Assembly (NCBI GenBank): GCA_041394845.1
Contig: JAWKHL010000005.1
Location: 124,001-188,000, forward strand
Direction of reading: 5' to 3'
DNA length: 64,000 bases
Origin: JAHCHG01 sp041394845
GTDB lineage: Bacteria; Acidobacteriota; Blastocatellia; Pyrinomonadales; Pyrinomonadaceae
Under the pieces are notes generated by a model. That model made no database searches and had not been told where the DNA came from. It saw only the letters and a list, made by a program, of their open reading frames with translations. The position numbers and the translations under genes were made by a program. Numbering within the stretch: the stretch's first letter is position 1; each line of letters starts with the position of its first letter. Of this stretch, positions 30,393-39,454 are shown in pieces.

Positions 30393-32381
30393 ATGCAATT
30401 CAAATTAGTTTCCAACAATCAACCCAAAGGCGACCAGCCGGCCGCCATCGCCCAACTGGTCGAGGGTTTGAATCAGGGCGTCAAAGATCAGGTTCTGCTC
30501 GGTATTACCGGAAGCGGAAAGACCTTTACCGTGGCGCAGATGATCGAACGGGTGCAGCGCCCGACGCTCGTCCTGGCGCATAATAAAACGCTGGCCGCGC
30601 AGCTTTATCAGGAATTCAAAACCTTTTTTCCGGAAAACGCCGTCGAATATTTCGTGTCTTATTATGATTATTATCAGCCGGAAGCTTACGTTCCGGCCTC
30701 GGATCTTTACATCGAAAAAGAGGCGACCATCAATGAGGAGATCGACCGGCTCCGTTTGAGCGCCACCCGCGCGCTGTTTGAAAGGCGCGATGTGATAGTC
30801 GTCGCCTCCGTTTCCTGCATCTACGGTCTCGGCGACCCGGACGCTTATTTCGGAATGCTTTTGTTCGTCGAACCCGGTCAGCAACTTAAGCGCGAAGACC
30901 TGTTGAAACGTCTGGTCGAACTTCAATACGAACGCTCGCACATCGAATTCGACCGGGGCAACTTCCGGGTCCGTGGCGATGTCGTCGAAGTTTATCCTTC
31001 TTATCAGGATCAGGCCTACCGGATCGAATTCTGGGGCGACGAGATCGATTCGGTCTCGACCATCGATCCCCTGCTCGGCGAAGTCATCGAAAAACACGAT
31101 TCGCGCCTGCCGATCTATCCGAAAACCCATTACGTGATGAGCAAATCGACGGTCAAACGGGCGCTCAAGACGATCAAGGAAGAATTGGACTGGTGGGAAG
31201 AGGAACTGATCAAACAGGGGAAGGTGGTCGAATCGCAAAGGCTTCACCAGCGGACGATGTACGATCTGGAGATGATCAAAGAAATGGGATTTTGCCGCGG
31301 GATCGAAAATTATTCGCGCCATCTGACCGGCAAAAAACCGGGCGAACCGCCGCCGACCCTGCTTCATTATCTGCACGACGACGCCATCATCGTCATCGAC
31401 GAATCGCACCAGACGATCCCGCAACTCGGCGCCATGTACAAAGGGGATCAATCGCGCAAGGGAACTCTGGTCGAATACGGATTCCGCCTGCCTTCGGCCA
31501 AAGACAACCGGCCCCTGAGTTTTGCCGAGTTCGAGAAAATGATCTGTCAGACGATCTACGTTTCGGCGACTCCGGGGAACTACGAACTGGAGCGAACCGA
31601 AGGCGAGATCATCGAACAGGTCATTCGTCCGACCGGTTTGCTCGACCCCGTTGTCGAAGTGCGCCCGGTCCGCGGGCAGATCGACGATCTTTTGGAGGAA
31701 TGCCGCCAAAGGGCCGAACGCAACGAGCGGGTTCTGGTGACGACCCTGACCAAGAAGATGGCCGAAGATCTGACCGAGTATTTCGCCGAGGTCGGCGTTC
31801 GCGTCCGCTATCTTCATTCCGACATTGACACTCTTGAGCGGATCAAGATCCTCCGCGATCTCAGACGCGGCGAGTTCGACGTGTTGGTCGGCATCAATCT
31901 TTTGCGCGAGGGGCTCGATCTGCCGGAAGTGTCTCTGGTGGCAATTCTGGACGCCGACAAGGAGGGGTTCCTGAGGAGCGAGAGAAGTCTCATTCAAACC
32001 ATCGGCCGGACGGCCCGCAACGCCGAGGGCAAATCGATCCTCTACGCCGACAAAATAACCCGTTCGATGAAGGTCGCCATCGACGAAACCGAACGCCGCC
32101 GAAAAATTCAGGAAGAATACAACCGGGAAAACGGGATCACCCCGAAAACCATCGTCAAACCGATCGAAGCCACCTTGGTTACCGCCTACGAGGCGGATTA
32201 TTTCAAGGTCCCGCTGGAAATGGAAAAATTCGAGGAATACTCTCCCAAACAATTAAAAGAAACAATTGCCCATCTCGAACAGGAGATGCGTCAGGCCGCC
32301 AAAAATACGAAGTTCGAACAGGCCGCCGAGATTCGCGACCGGATCAACTATCTGCGCGAGAGGCAAATCCAACTTTCTTAA
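30393..32381 (+). CDS. uvrB: Excinuclease ABC subunit UvrB
   Basis: 662 residues, family length. Walker A GITGSGKTFT (37-46), the beta-hairpin YYDYYQPEAYVP that inserts into damaged DNA, DESHQTIPQLGAMYKGD (Walker B region), SATPGNYE, helicase motifs V-VI (GINLLREGLDLPE, QTIGRTARN), and the C-terminal UVR coiled coil (FEQAAEIRDRINYLRE) that binds UvrC. It verifies lesions in nucleotide excision repair. uvrA and uvrC are not in the window. Confidence 0.98.
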   Translation: MQFKLVSNNQPKGDQPAAIAQLVEGLNQGVKDQVLLGITGSGKTFTVAQMIERVQRPTLVLAHNKTLAAQLYQEFKTFFPENAVEYFVSYYDYYQPEAYVPASDLYIEKEATINEEIDRLRLSATRALFERRDVIVVASVSCIYGLGDPDAYFGMLLFVEPGQQLKREDLLKRLVELQYERSHIEFDRGNFRVRGDVVEVYPSYQDQAYRIEFWGDEIDSVSTIDPLLGEVIEKHDSRLPIYPKTHYVMSKSTVKRALKTIKEELDWWEEELIKQGKVVESQRLHQRTMYDLEMIKEMGFCRGIENYSRHLTGKKPGEPPPTLLHYLHDDAIIVIDESHQTIPQLGAMYKGDQSRKGTLVEYGFRLPSAKDNRPLSFAEFEKMICQTIYVSATPGNYELERTEGEIIEQVIRPTGLLDPVVEVRPVRGQIDDLLEECRQRAERNERVLVTTLTKKMAEDLTEYFAEVGVRVRYLHSDIDTLERIKILRDLRRGEFDVLVGINLLREGLDLPEVSLVAILDADKEGFLRSERSLIQTIGRTARNAEGKSILYADKITRSMKVAIDETERRRKIQEEYNRENGITPKTIVKPIEATLVTAYEADYFKVPLEMEKFEEYSPKQLKETIAHLEQEMRQAAKNTKFEQAAEIRDRINYLRERQIQLS

Positions 32382-32419
32382 ATAGTAAGAAAATAGTCAA
32401 TCATTTATAATCAGAGTCT

Positions 32420-33916
32420 ATGCAGGTGAAAACTCAATTGGACGATTTAGAGAACTATCTGACCGACGCCAGCAATTTGCCGGGCGGACACGCCGACAAA
32501 CTTTTTATTCCCGAAACCGCCGAAGAGATCGCCGGTATTTTACAGGAGGCCAACGAAAAGAACATCACCGTGACGGTTTCCGGGGCGCGAACCGGAACGG
32601 TCGGCGGCGCGATCCCTTTCGGCGGTTACGTCGTTTCGCTCGAAAGATTCAACCGGATCAAGGAGATCGGCGAGGATTTTGCGGTGGTCGAAAGCGGTGT
32701 TCTTTTGACCGATCTGCAAAAGGCGGTTGATCAGAAAGGGCTTTTTTACCCGCCCGATCCGACCGAATGGAGTTGTCAGATCGGCGGGACGGTGGCGACC
32801 AACGCCAGCGGGGCGCGAAGTTTCAAATACGGGGCGACGCGCCGCTTCGTCCGGCGGCTGGAAATCGTTCTGCCGACCGGCGATCTTCTCAAAATAAGGC
32901 GGGGCGAAGTTTTCGCCGGAAACGGTTACATCGAACTCGAAACCGAAAACGGCGGCTCGATCCGGGCCAAAGTTCCGAGCTATCTTCAGCCCGAAACCCG
33001 CAAGAACACTTCCGGTTATTACAGCTCAAAAAAAATGGACGCCATCGATCTGTTTATCGGGAGCGAGGGCACCCTCGGCGTCATCACCGAAGTGGAACTG
33101 GAACTTCTGCCCAAACCCGAAGGTTTCTTAAGCGGCATAGTCTTTTTCAAAGACGAGGAGAATCTGCTCAATTTTGTCCAAGAGGCCCGGTCCGAATCCT
33201 TCCAAACCAGACAAATCCGAAATCCGAAATCCGAGATCCGAAATCCGATTGATGCCACTTTGCTCGAATATTTCGACCGGAATTCGCTCGATTTCATCTC
33301 CGAAAAATTTCCCGAAGTGCCGGAAAACATGGCCGGGGCGATCTTTTTCGAGCAGGAGACCAATGAGGAGAACGAGGACCAAATGTTTGAAAAATGGCAT
33401 GAACTGCTCGAAAAACACGATGCCGAGATCGAGAATTCGTGGTTTGCCATCAACGAACAGGATCTGGAAAAAATGCGCGCCTTTCGCCACGCGCTTCCCG
33501 TTTCGGTCAACGAAAAGGTGGTCCGCAACCGCCAGAAAAAAATAGGAACCGACATGGCCGTTCCGGACGACAAATTCGCTTCGTTCCTAAAGTTTTATCG
33601 GGAAAAGCTGGGTGAGAGCGGAATTGAGTACGTCATTTTCGGGCACATCGGCGACAATCATCTGCACGCCAATATGTTGCCCCGGGATCAGAAAGAAGCC
33701 GCGCGGGCCCGCCATCTTTACGGTCGTTTCATCGCTCAGGCGATCATGAACGGCGGGACGATCTCGGCCGAACACGGGATCGGCAAACTGAAAAAACACT
33801 ATCTTTACGTCATGTACGGCGAGCGGTTTTTGAACGAAATGGCGGAATTGAAAAAAGCCTTCGATCCAAGGGGAGTTCTCGGGCGCGGAAATATTTTCGA
33901 TGAGAAATTCCTGTAA
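32420..33916 (+). CDS. FAD-linked oxidase, GlcD / D-lactate dehydrogenase type, with an internal repeat insertion
   Basis: 498 residues. An FAD-binding type 4 domain (VSGARTGTVGGAIPFGG; GGTVATNASGARSFKYG) and FAD-oxidase C-terminal domain (HIGDNHLHANML; AEHGIGKLKK) show a flavoprotein that oxidises a 2-hydroxy acid such as glycolate or D-lactate. The exact substrate is not visible. Around residues 264-276 the protein carries RQIRNPKSEIRNPI, encoded by five tandem AAATCCG-type heptamers also found between genes. The frame is kept. The insertion lies between the two domains' motifs, probably in a surface loop. Confidence 0.9.
   Translation: MQVKTQLDDLENYLTDASNLPGGHADKLFIPETAEEIAGILQEANEKNITVTVSGARTGTVGGAIPFGGYVVSLERFNRIKEIGEDFAVVESGVLLTDLQKAVDQKGLFYPPDPTEWSCQIGGTVATNASGARSFKYGATRRFVRRLEIVLPTGDLLKIRRGEVFAGNGYIELETENGGSIRAKVPSYLQPETRKNTSGYYSSKKMDAIDLFIGSEGTLGVITEVELELLPKPEGFLSGIVFFKDEENLLNFVQEARSESFQTRQIRNPKSEIRNPIDATLLEYFDRNSLDFISEKFPEVPENMAGAIFFEQETNEENEDQMFEKWHELLEKHDAEIENSWFAINEQDLEKMRAFRHALPVSVNEKVVRNRQKKIGTDMAVPDDKFASFLKFYREKLGESGIEYVIFGHIGDNHLHANMLPRDQKEAARARHLYGRFIAQAIMNGGTISAEHGIGKLKKHYLYVMYGERFLNEMAELKKAFDPRGVLGRGNIFDEKFL
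33213..33247. repeat. AAATCCG seven-base array inside the GlcD-type gene
   Basis: Five units: AAATCCG three times, AGATCCG, AAATCCG. It encodes part of the peptide NPKSEIRNP within an otherwise normal oxidase. Confidence 0.9.
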
Positions 33917-34046
33917 TTTGCGGAGGCCCGGTTTCGGGGCTAAAATACGGGAAACGAAAGAAAATCTGACGCTCGGATGAAAAAAATCGAATTGTTTTTT
34001 CGAAACATAGGGATCCAGGCGAACAAAAAAAAGGAAACAAATTTTA

Positions 34047-34739
34047 ATGATAAAAGCGATTTTAATGGATTTTAACGGCGTCATCATCAATGACGAACCG
34101 CTTCATATGAAGGCTTATCAGGATGTTCTCAAGGGCGAGGGCATCGAGATGACCGAGGAGGAATATTATTCCTGTCTGGGGATGGACGACCGGGCCTACA
34201 TCAGAGCGGCTTACGAACGGGCCGAAAAAGAATGTACCGATGAAAAGGTTCTGGAGATCATGGACGCCAAAACGGCACGCTGGCGGGAATTCGTCGAAGA
34301 GGATGTTCCCCTGTTTGAAGGCGCGGAAGATTTCATCAAGAAAATGGATCGTGATTTCGCCCTCGGGATCGTCAGCATGGCCCGCCGCGAAGAGATCGAA
34401 TTCGTGCTGGAAAAAACCGGTTTGCGCCGATATTTTCCCACCCTTGTGAGCGCCGAGGATGTCTCCAAACACAAACCCGACCCGGAATGTTACCTGATTG
34501 GTTTCAATCTGATCGACGCCGCCCGCACAGCGCGCGGAGGAAACCCGATGGTTCATCGCGATTGCCTGGTCATCGAGGATTCGCCGCAGGGGATCGAGGC
34601 CGGAAGGCGGGCCGGTTTGAAGACCTTGGGGATTCCCAACACGGTCGAAGAACAGCGCCTCCGGGCGGCCGGCGCGGATTCTGTTTCGAAAGGCCTCAAA
34701 GACTGGATGCCCGAGTCGGTCCGGCAAGTGTTTGTTTGA
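34047..34739 (+). CDS. HAD-superfamily hydrolase with Asn in the second catalytic position
   Basis: 230 residues, a subfamily I HAD fold with a helical cap like beta-phosphoglucomutase. Motif I reads MDFNGVIINDEPLH: the nucleophile D8 is present but the usual second Asp (DxD) is Asn10. Motif II is IVSMA, motif III K of KHKPDPECYL, motif IV VIEDSPQGIEAG. It likely acts on a small phosphorylated substrate; loss of the acid/base Asp may slow or alter turnover. A separate gene with no clear partner; the next gene is 174 bases away across a repeat pair. Confidence 0.85.
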   Translation: MIKAILMDFNGVIINDEPLHMKAYQDVLKGEGIEMTEEEYYSCLGMDDRAYIRAAYERAEKECTDEKVLEIMDAKTARWREFVEEDVPLFEGAEDFIKKMDRDFALGIVSMARREEIEFVLEKTGLRRYFPTLVSAEDVSKHKPDPECYLIGFNLIDAARTARGGNPMVHRDCLVIEDSPQGIEAGRRAGLKTLGIPNTVEEQRLRAAGADSVSKGLKDWMPESVRQVFV

Positions 34740-34747
34740 GAAAAGCT

Positions 34748-34898
34748 TGAAAGTTTAAAAGTTTAAAGGTTTAAAGGTTTAAAAGTGAAAAAGTGGATGA
34801 CTTACTAACTGATTCCAAATTGTTTGCCGTAACTTATTTGAATTTTAACTTCCAACCAAACTTTTAAACTTTTTCACCTTTAAATCTTTAAACTTTTT
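34748..34898. repeat. Facing arms of GTTTAAAG units
   Basis: The left arm (34748-34794) has tandem GTTTAAAA / GTTTAAAG units in eight-base steps ending GTGAAAAAG. The right arm (34858-34898) is the complement, with the same GTGAAAAAG word. A 63-base loop lies between. The pair sits between the HAD gene and the next gene. Confidence 0.6.
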
Positions 34899-34913
34899 CC
34901 CCCTTTTAAAATT

Positions 34914-36416
34914 ATGGCAGAACATCTTATTTCCATCGAAGACGCACAGGAAGACCTTTTATCATGCGGGGCTTTTTTGGCAGAAACCATCGGAAGCAGC
35001 GACGGGCACGCCGGGGCTTTGAACGAGATCGTCCCGCGATTTATCGCCAAGGGCGAGGTTGATCTGGCGGCCCAACTGTCCGATTCGGTCGAAGATCCCT
35101 TTGTCCGCGACAAGCTTTTGATGTATGTAGCCGAGAAATGCGCGGCCATCGACGATGACGAATATGCCTTCCAACTGGTCGAAGCCATCGAAGACGCCGG
35201 CACCCAAAGCATGGCACGGGAAAGAGTCGCCCTGCAGAAATCCGCCAAGAACGACACCGAAAAGGCGCTGGAGATCGTGGCCGAATTGTCTCATCCGGAT
35301 GACGCTTACGCCGATATCGCCCTCCATCAGGTGATGAAGGGCGATGAAGAGACGGGACTGGAGACCATCGAAATGATCGATTTTCCGCTCTCCCGGGCCA
35401 ACGCACTGCAAAACATAGCGGTTCATTATCTGAAAAACGAGGACGGCGGAAGGGCGGCCCGGTTTTTCGATCTGGCTTACGAAGCGGCCGGTTCGATCGA
35501 GTATTTCGAGGAAAAGGTCCGCGCTTTTACCGAGATCGCCGGAAATCTGGTCGAGGTCGGACAAAAGGGAAGATCGATCGAGATCCTGGAAAACGCCCGG
35601 CTTTTCGCCGAAAGGATCGACGGGGTTCACCGGGACGGACTTTTGGCCAGCATCTCGCTCGGCTTTCTCAAGGCCGGAAGCCTCGATCTGGCCGATAAAA
35701 CCCTCGATCTGGTCGGCGACAAAACCCAGGTCGCCGCCTGTTTGATAGGTTTTTCCGAAATTTTCTGGAAAACCGACGAAACGGGCGAGGCGGTTGAAAC
35801 TCTCGAAGAGGCCTACGCCATCCTGAAATCCCAGCGCGATAACGAGATCCGCGATTCGCGGGCGCGGTTCCGTCTGTTGGCCAATGTCGCGGTTCAGTTT
35901 GCCAAATTTAACAAACCCGAGCGGGGGATCGAGATCGCTCAGGAAAACATTTCCGAGATGGATCAGCTCTCCGCGCTGGCACAGATCGCCCAGGTTTGCG
36001 CTTTGCAGGGCAAGGACGACATCGCCCGTCAGGCTCTCAACGGCATCTTTGAAGATTCGACCCGAATGTTCGCCCTGATCGGAATGAGCGACGCTCGAAA
36101 AGAGGCCGGAGAAAAAGAGGAGGCGATCGGACTTTTGAATGAGGCGGCCGCGCTTTGCGAGACCGTTCCCCAACTGGCATCGCGTTCGGAGGCGTTTAAT
36201 GAATTTGCCGTCCGTTTTCAGGAATTCGGCGCTGCCGAAAAGGCGCGGGCTTTTCTGCACGAAAATCTGGAAACCATCGCCGAGATCCGCGACCAGAGCA
36301 GCCGGGCCGTGAAACTTACCCAACTGGCCGGAATTTACGAAAAATTCGATCTCCAGCCTTCCGAAGATGAACGGGCGATCCTGAAGGAATTGGTCCGCAA
36401 GGCCGAGGTGTTTTAG
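34914..36416 (+). CDS. Cytoplasmic TPR-like helical repeat protein
   Basis: 500 residues made of about 13 helix-pair repeats of 33-40 residues (for example LAAQLSDSVEDPFVRDKLLMY, shown only in part; ANALQNIAVHYLKNED; AEKARAFLHENLETIAEIRD). No signal peptide, membrane segment or catalytic motif. Such solenoids serve as protein-binding scaffolds. The partner is unknown. Confidence 0.75.
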   Translation: MAEHLISIEDAQEDLLSCGAFLAETIGSSDGHAGALNEIVPRFIAKGEVDLAAQLSDSVEDPFVRDKLLMYVAEKCAAIDDDEYAFQLVEAIEDAGTQSMARERVALQKSAKNDTEKALEIVAELSHPDDAYADIALHQVMKGDEETGLETIEMIDFPLSRANALQNIAVHYLKNEDGGRAARFFDLAYEAAGSIEYFEEKVRAFTEIAGNLVEVGQKGRSIEILENARLFAERIDGVHRDGLLASISLGFLKAGSLDLADKTLDLVGDKTQVAACLIGFSEIFWKTDETGEAVETLEEAYAILKSQRDNEIRDSRARFRLLANVAVQFAKFNKPERGIEIAQENISEMDQLSALAQIAQVCALQGKDDIARQALNGIFEDSTRMFALIGMSDARKEAGEKEEAIGLLNEAAALCETVPQLASRSEAFNEFAVRFQEFGAAEKARAFLHENLETIAEIRDQSSRAVKLTQLAGIYEKFDLQPSEDERAILKELVRKAEVF

Positions 36417-36700
36417 AAACCTTTCAAGGGCCGGTCCTGCCGGACAGTAACGGGTTTTCCCCGAAAAGATGCGGCTCCGATTTTACCCGGCGATCTTATT
36501 TTTCAAACGGCTTGCGAATCGTTCGGTCATTCGGTTTTTTACAAGAAAAATCTCCTCAAAAAAATGTTTTCTGACCGGAAATAACGGGCTGCCAACATTT
36601 TCCGCGGGCTTCAAAGAAAACAAAAGGGATTTACCCATTCGGCAAAAAGTAAAAGAAAATCCCGACAAGTAATAGTATTTTTTTGTGAGGAAACGAACCG

Positions 36701-37708
36701 ATGAAAGTTTGCCAACAGTGCCAAGCAGTTTTTCCGGATGATATGAATTATTGCCTCGACGATGGTCTGACCCTGGTAAAATTCGAAAACCATGACCCGG
36801 AACAAACCCTTTCCTTCGCCCACGACCCGACCCTCAATTTGCCTTATCCGAACCAAACCGACCCCGGCGAATATGCCGCAACCGGGAAACAAAGGCTGGC
36901 CAGACCGACCAGCGCCTACGCCCCGGAACCCTCTTCATTTCCTTTAACAAGGTTTTTGGGAGTTCTGATGGGACTTTTTTTACTGACCGTTTCGGGTTCG
37001 GTGGCCGGTTATTTCTACTGGCGTTCGCCTCCGCCGGGAGGGAAGATCCTGAATCCGCCTCCGGAGGAACGTCGAACCAGCCCTCCTCCGAAGAACAATG
37101 AGGAAAAAGTCAAGTTCGAGATCCTCGAACCGACGACCGATGAATTCGGTTTCAAATATCTGAAATGCCGGATCACCAACACGAGCGAGGAGGTCGTGGA
37201 AATGCCCTATGTGGACCTCACTTTCTATAAGGGCGACGTCAAGATCAAAAACACTTCGGCGCATTCGGATCTGGATTATCTCAAGCCCGGTCAAAGCGTT
37301 GCCGTTTGGGTGAATTTGTGGGGAACCGACAATTACACCTCGGTCAAAGCGGAAGAACCGGTTATGGCAAAGGTTGCCAAAAAGAAGATCGAAGAAATAT
37401 ACCCGACGCTCAGTTTCAACGAAACCGGGATGAGGGGCGAAATGGGAAATTTGATCTTTAACGGCACCAGGCTCAGAAAGACCTTTTACAAGGTCGGCGG
37501 CATCGTTGAGAACAACGATTACGACAAGATCGACCCGGAGATTTTCGTCATTTTTTACGATGAAAATTCGGAGATGGTCGGAATGGAATCAACCCGCGTC
37601 AGCAATCTGAAAAGAGGGGAAAAAGCCAAATTCGAAGTGTCCGAGGTCGAGACCGATCTTCACGGCAAACCCGAGAGGTTCGAAATAATAGCAATTTCGG
37701 ATCGCTGA
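36701..37708 (+). CDS. Zinc-ribbon membrane protein with FxLYD-like C-terminal domain
   Basis: 335 residues. The N-terminus MKVCQQCQAVFPDDMNYCLDDG is a short Cys ribbon (C4, C7, C18), shown here only as a pattern. A disordered stretch, one membrane helix (FLGVLMGLFLLTVSGSVAGY) and a proline-rich linker follow, then an extracytoplasmic domain with KYLKCRITNTSEEVVEMPYV and LKPGQSVAVWVN, like FxLYD domains of bacterial surface proteins. The last 120 residues may form a second such domain (VGGIVENNDYDKIDPEIFV). Possibly a stress or envelope sensor; function unproven. The start is supported by TGAGGA upstream. Confidence 0.75.
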   Translation: MKVCQQCQAVFPDDMNYCLDDGLTLVKFENHDPEQTLSFAHDPTLNLPYPNQTDPGEYAATGKQRLARPTSAYAPEPSSFPLTRFLGVLMGLFLLTVSGSVAGYFYWRSPPPGGKILNPPPEERRTSPPPKNNEEKVKFEILEPTTDEFGFKYLKCRITNTSEEVVEMPYVDLTFYKGDVKIKNTSAHSDLDYLKPGQSVAVWVNLWGTDNYTSVKAEEPVMAKVAKKKIEEIYPTLSFNETGMRGEMGNLIFNGTRLRKTFYKVGGIVENNDYDKIDPEIFVIFYDENSEMVGMESTRVSNLKRGEKAKFEVSEVETDLHGKPERFEIIAISDR

Positions 37709-37719
37709 AAAACGGCCTC

Positions 37720-39180
37720 TCAATAAATATCGTTGATCAGCAGGTCTTCGTAGGAATCGCGTTTCCTGATCGGCTCGATCCGACCACCCTCCCCGATCAA
37801 AACCACGGCCGGCAGTTCCCGGCCGTTATAGGGAAACATCTGGGCGATGGAATAGGCCCCGCAATTAAGCAGCGCCAGAATCTCGCCGACCCCGACCGAT
37901 TCGGGCAATTGCCGGTAATCCGGCAGACGCCCCTCGCCTTCGATATCGAAATAAACATCGCCCCCGTCGCATAAAGGGCCGGCCACCTTGTATCGGGCAT
38001 CGTGATCCGCCCCGGCCCGTTCGGCCGAGATCAGCTGATAGTACCATTTGTAGGTTTCCATCGACAGCAGGAGGTTGAAACCGGCGTCGGTCAACAGCCA
38101 GATGTCGATTTGGGATTTGGGATCTCGGATTTCGGATCTTTCGCCATTGAGATCCGGGATTTGGGATTTGAGATCTCTGATCGGGCGTTCTTTTTTGTTG
38201 CGAACGGTCGTCAGGCAGATTCCGGCGTCGGCGATGACGCTCCGGCCGGGTTCAACCAGCAGTTCTATGTCGTCGAGGAGATGTTCGGCCTCGGCTTCGC
38301 GGGCGGCCTCTTTCATCGCCGCCCAGGCGCTTTGCAAAACCTCCGCCGGGTCGAGATCGGCGGCGAAAAAATCGCGCTGTCGGTCGGAAAAATGCCCGTG
38401 ATGCGCCAGATCGCGCAAATAATTGACCGGAAAACCGCCGCCCAGATTGAGGTGTTTTAACCGGTGGCCGGTTTCATTGTGAATTTGCCAGAGATTTTCG
38501 AAAAGCGTTTTGAGCGCTTCGGCGTAAGGCTCGGATTTCGGGTTTTGCGACCCGATATGAAGATGGATTCCGCACAGGTCGAGGAATTCGTTTTCCGGTT
38601 CCCAGCGGCGGAAGGCTTCGAGCGCTTCACCGGGCATCATCCCGAATTTAGATGTCAGGAGTGCGGTTTGAAGTCCGGAAAGGGTGTCGCTTTCGATCTC
38701 CGGCACGAGGCGCAAAGAGATGTTGGCGCGTTTATTTAATTTTCGGGCGACCTTTTCCGTCAGTTCGATCTCAAAGATCGAATCGGCCTGAATGGCGTAG
38801 ATCCCGGCTTCGATCGCCTCTTCGAGTTCGCGTTCGGTTTTGCTGGTTCCGTTGAAGATGATCTGTCGGGGACGAAATCCGATCTTCAGAGCCTTGTAGA
38901 GTTCGCCTCCGGAATTGACCTCCAGATCCGCGCCGCTTTGGAGGACCGTTCGCAAAACGCCCATATTGGAATTGGCCTTGGCCGCGTAACAGACCTTCAG
39001 CGGGCAGTCCAGTTTTCTTTCGGCGCGTTTGATCCTCCCGATGTTTTCCCTGATCCGCCGTTGGGAAAAAACGAAAAGCGGGGTGCCGAACTCCTCGGCC
39101 AGTTCGACCGCCGAAACCCCGTCGATGTGGAGCCCGTTATTTTTGATTTCAAGATAGTTTTCGATTTGCCAGCCGGACAT
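37720..39180 (-). CDS. lysA: Type III PLP decarboxylase, diaminopimelate decarboxylase-like, with an internal repeat insertion
   Basis: 486 residues from the ATG at 39180; a longer TTG start at 39273 is less likely. PLP-lysine motif VCYAAKANSN, GIHLHIGSQ, LNLGGGFP, VEPGRSVIADAG, GPLCDGGD and GAYSIAQMFPYNG define the alanine-racemase-like fold of LysA/ornithine decarboxylases. LysA usually has CESGD where this has CDGGD, closer to ornithine decarboxylase, so the substrate (meso-diaminopimelate or another diamino acid) is open. Residues about 332-358 (RDLKSQIPDL...RSEIRDPKSQ) are encoded by an in-frame seven-base repeat array and have no counterpart expected in the family. Confidence 0.8.
   Translation of the reverse strand: MSGWQIENYLEIKNNGLHIDGVSAVELAEEFGTPLFVFSQRRIRENIGRIKRAERKLDCPLKVCYAAKANSNMGVLRTVLQSGADLEVNSGGELYKALKIGFRPRQIIFNGTSKTERELEEAIEAGIYAIQADSIFEIELTEKVARKLNKRANISLRLVPEIESDTLSGLQTALLTSKFGMMPGEALEAFRRWEPENEFLDLCGIHLHIGSQNPKSEPYAEALKTLFENLWQIHNETGHRLKHLNLGGGFPVNYLRDLAHHGHFSDRQRDFFAADLDPAEVLQSAWAAMKEAAREAEAEHLLDDIELLVEPGRSVIADAGICLTTVRNKKERPIRDLKSQIPDLNGERSEIRDPKSQIDIWLLTDAGFNLLLSMETYKWYYQLISAERAGADHDARYKVAGPLCDGGDVYFDIEGEGRLPDYRQLPESVGVGEILALLNCGAYSIAQMFPYNGRELPAVVLIGEGGRIEPIRKRDSYEDLLINDIY
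38107..38184. repeat. Seven-base array inside the PLP decarboxylase gene
   Basis: Eleven units in step of seven (GATTTGG GATTTGG GATCTCG on one side, GGGATTT GGGATTT GAGATCT on the other, with a degenerate middle). The total of 78 bases, exactly 26 codons, preserves the reading frame. Confidence 0.9.
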
Positions 39181-39286
39181 ATATTTAGTTTTATCAGAAA
39201 GGATAAATTCTTGCCCACCGGCGAAACCAAAAACTGTCCGGGCATTTGAATTTTTCGGAGTCTGATGATCCAATTCTCGGGCCGAA

Positions 39287-39339
39287 CTCAGATCTCAAAT
39301 TTCATATTTGAGAAAGGGTTTTGAAATTTGAGATCTGAG
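39287..39339. repeat. Perfect 18-bp inverted repeat
   Basis: CTCAGATCTCAAATTTCA (39287-39304) is exactly complementary to 39322-39339, with a 17-base loop. The arms step in sevens (GATCTCA GATCTCA AATTTCA). It lies upstream of the decarboxylase gene. Confidence 0.8.
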
Positions 39340-39454
39340 ATCAATACAGTTTCTAAAGTTTGGGTGCATTAATTATAAATTCAAAACTGTAAATTATTAA
39401 TTATTTTGGAAATAAAGCCTTTTTTATCCAGACCAATTAAAAATTAAAAATTTA

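Noticed and set aside
30405..32252. 615-codon open frame on the - strand opposite uvrB
   Set aside because: It is a shadow of the GC-rich codons of uvrB; the peptide has no domain pattern and uvrB is certain.
34962..36323. 453-codon open frame opposite the TPR-like gene
   Set aside because: Antisense shadow of a real repeat protein, with no family pattern of its own.
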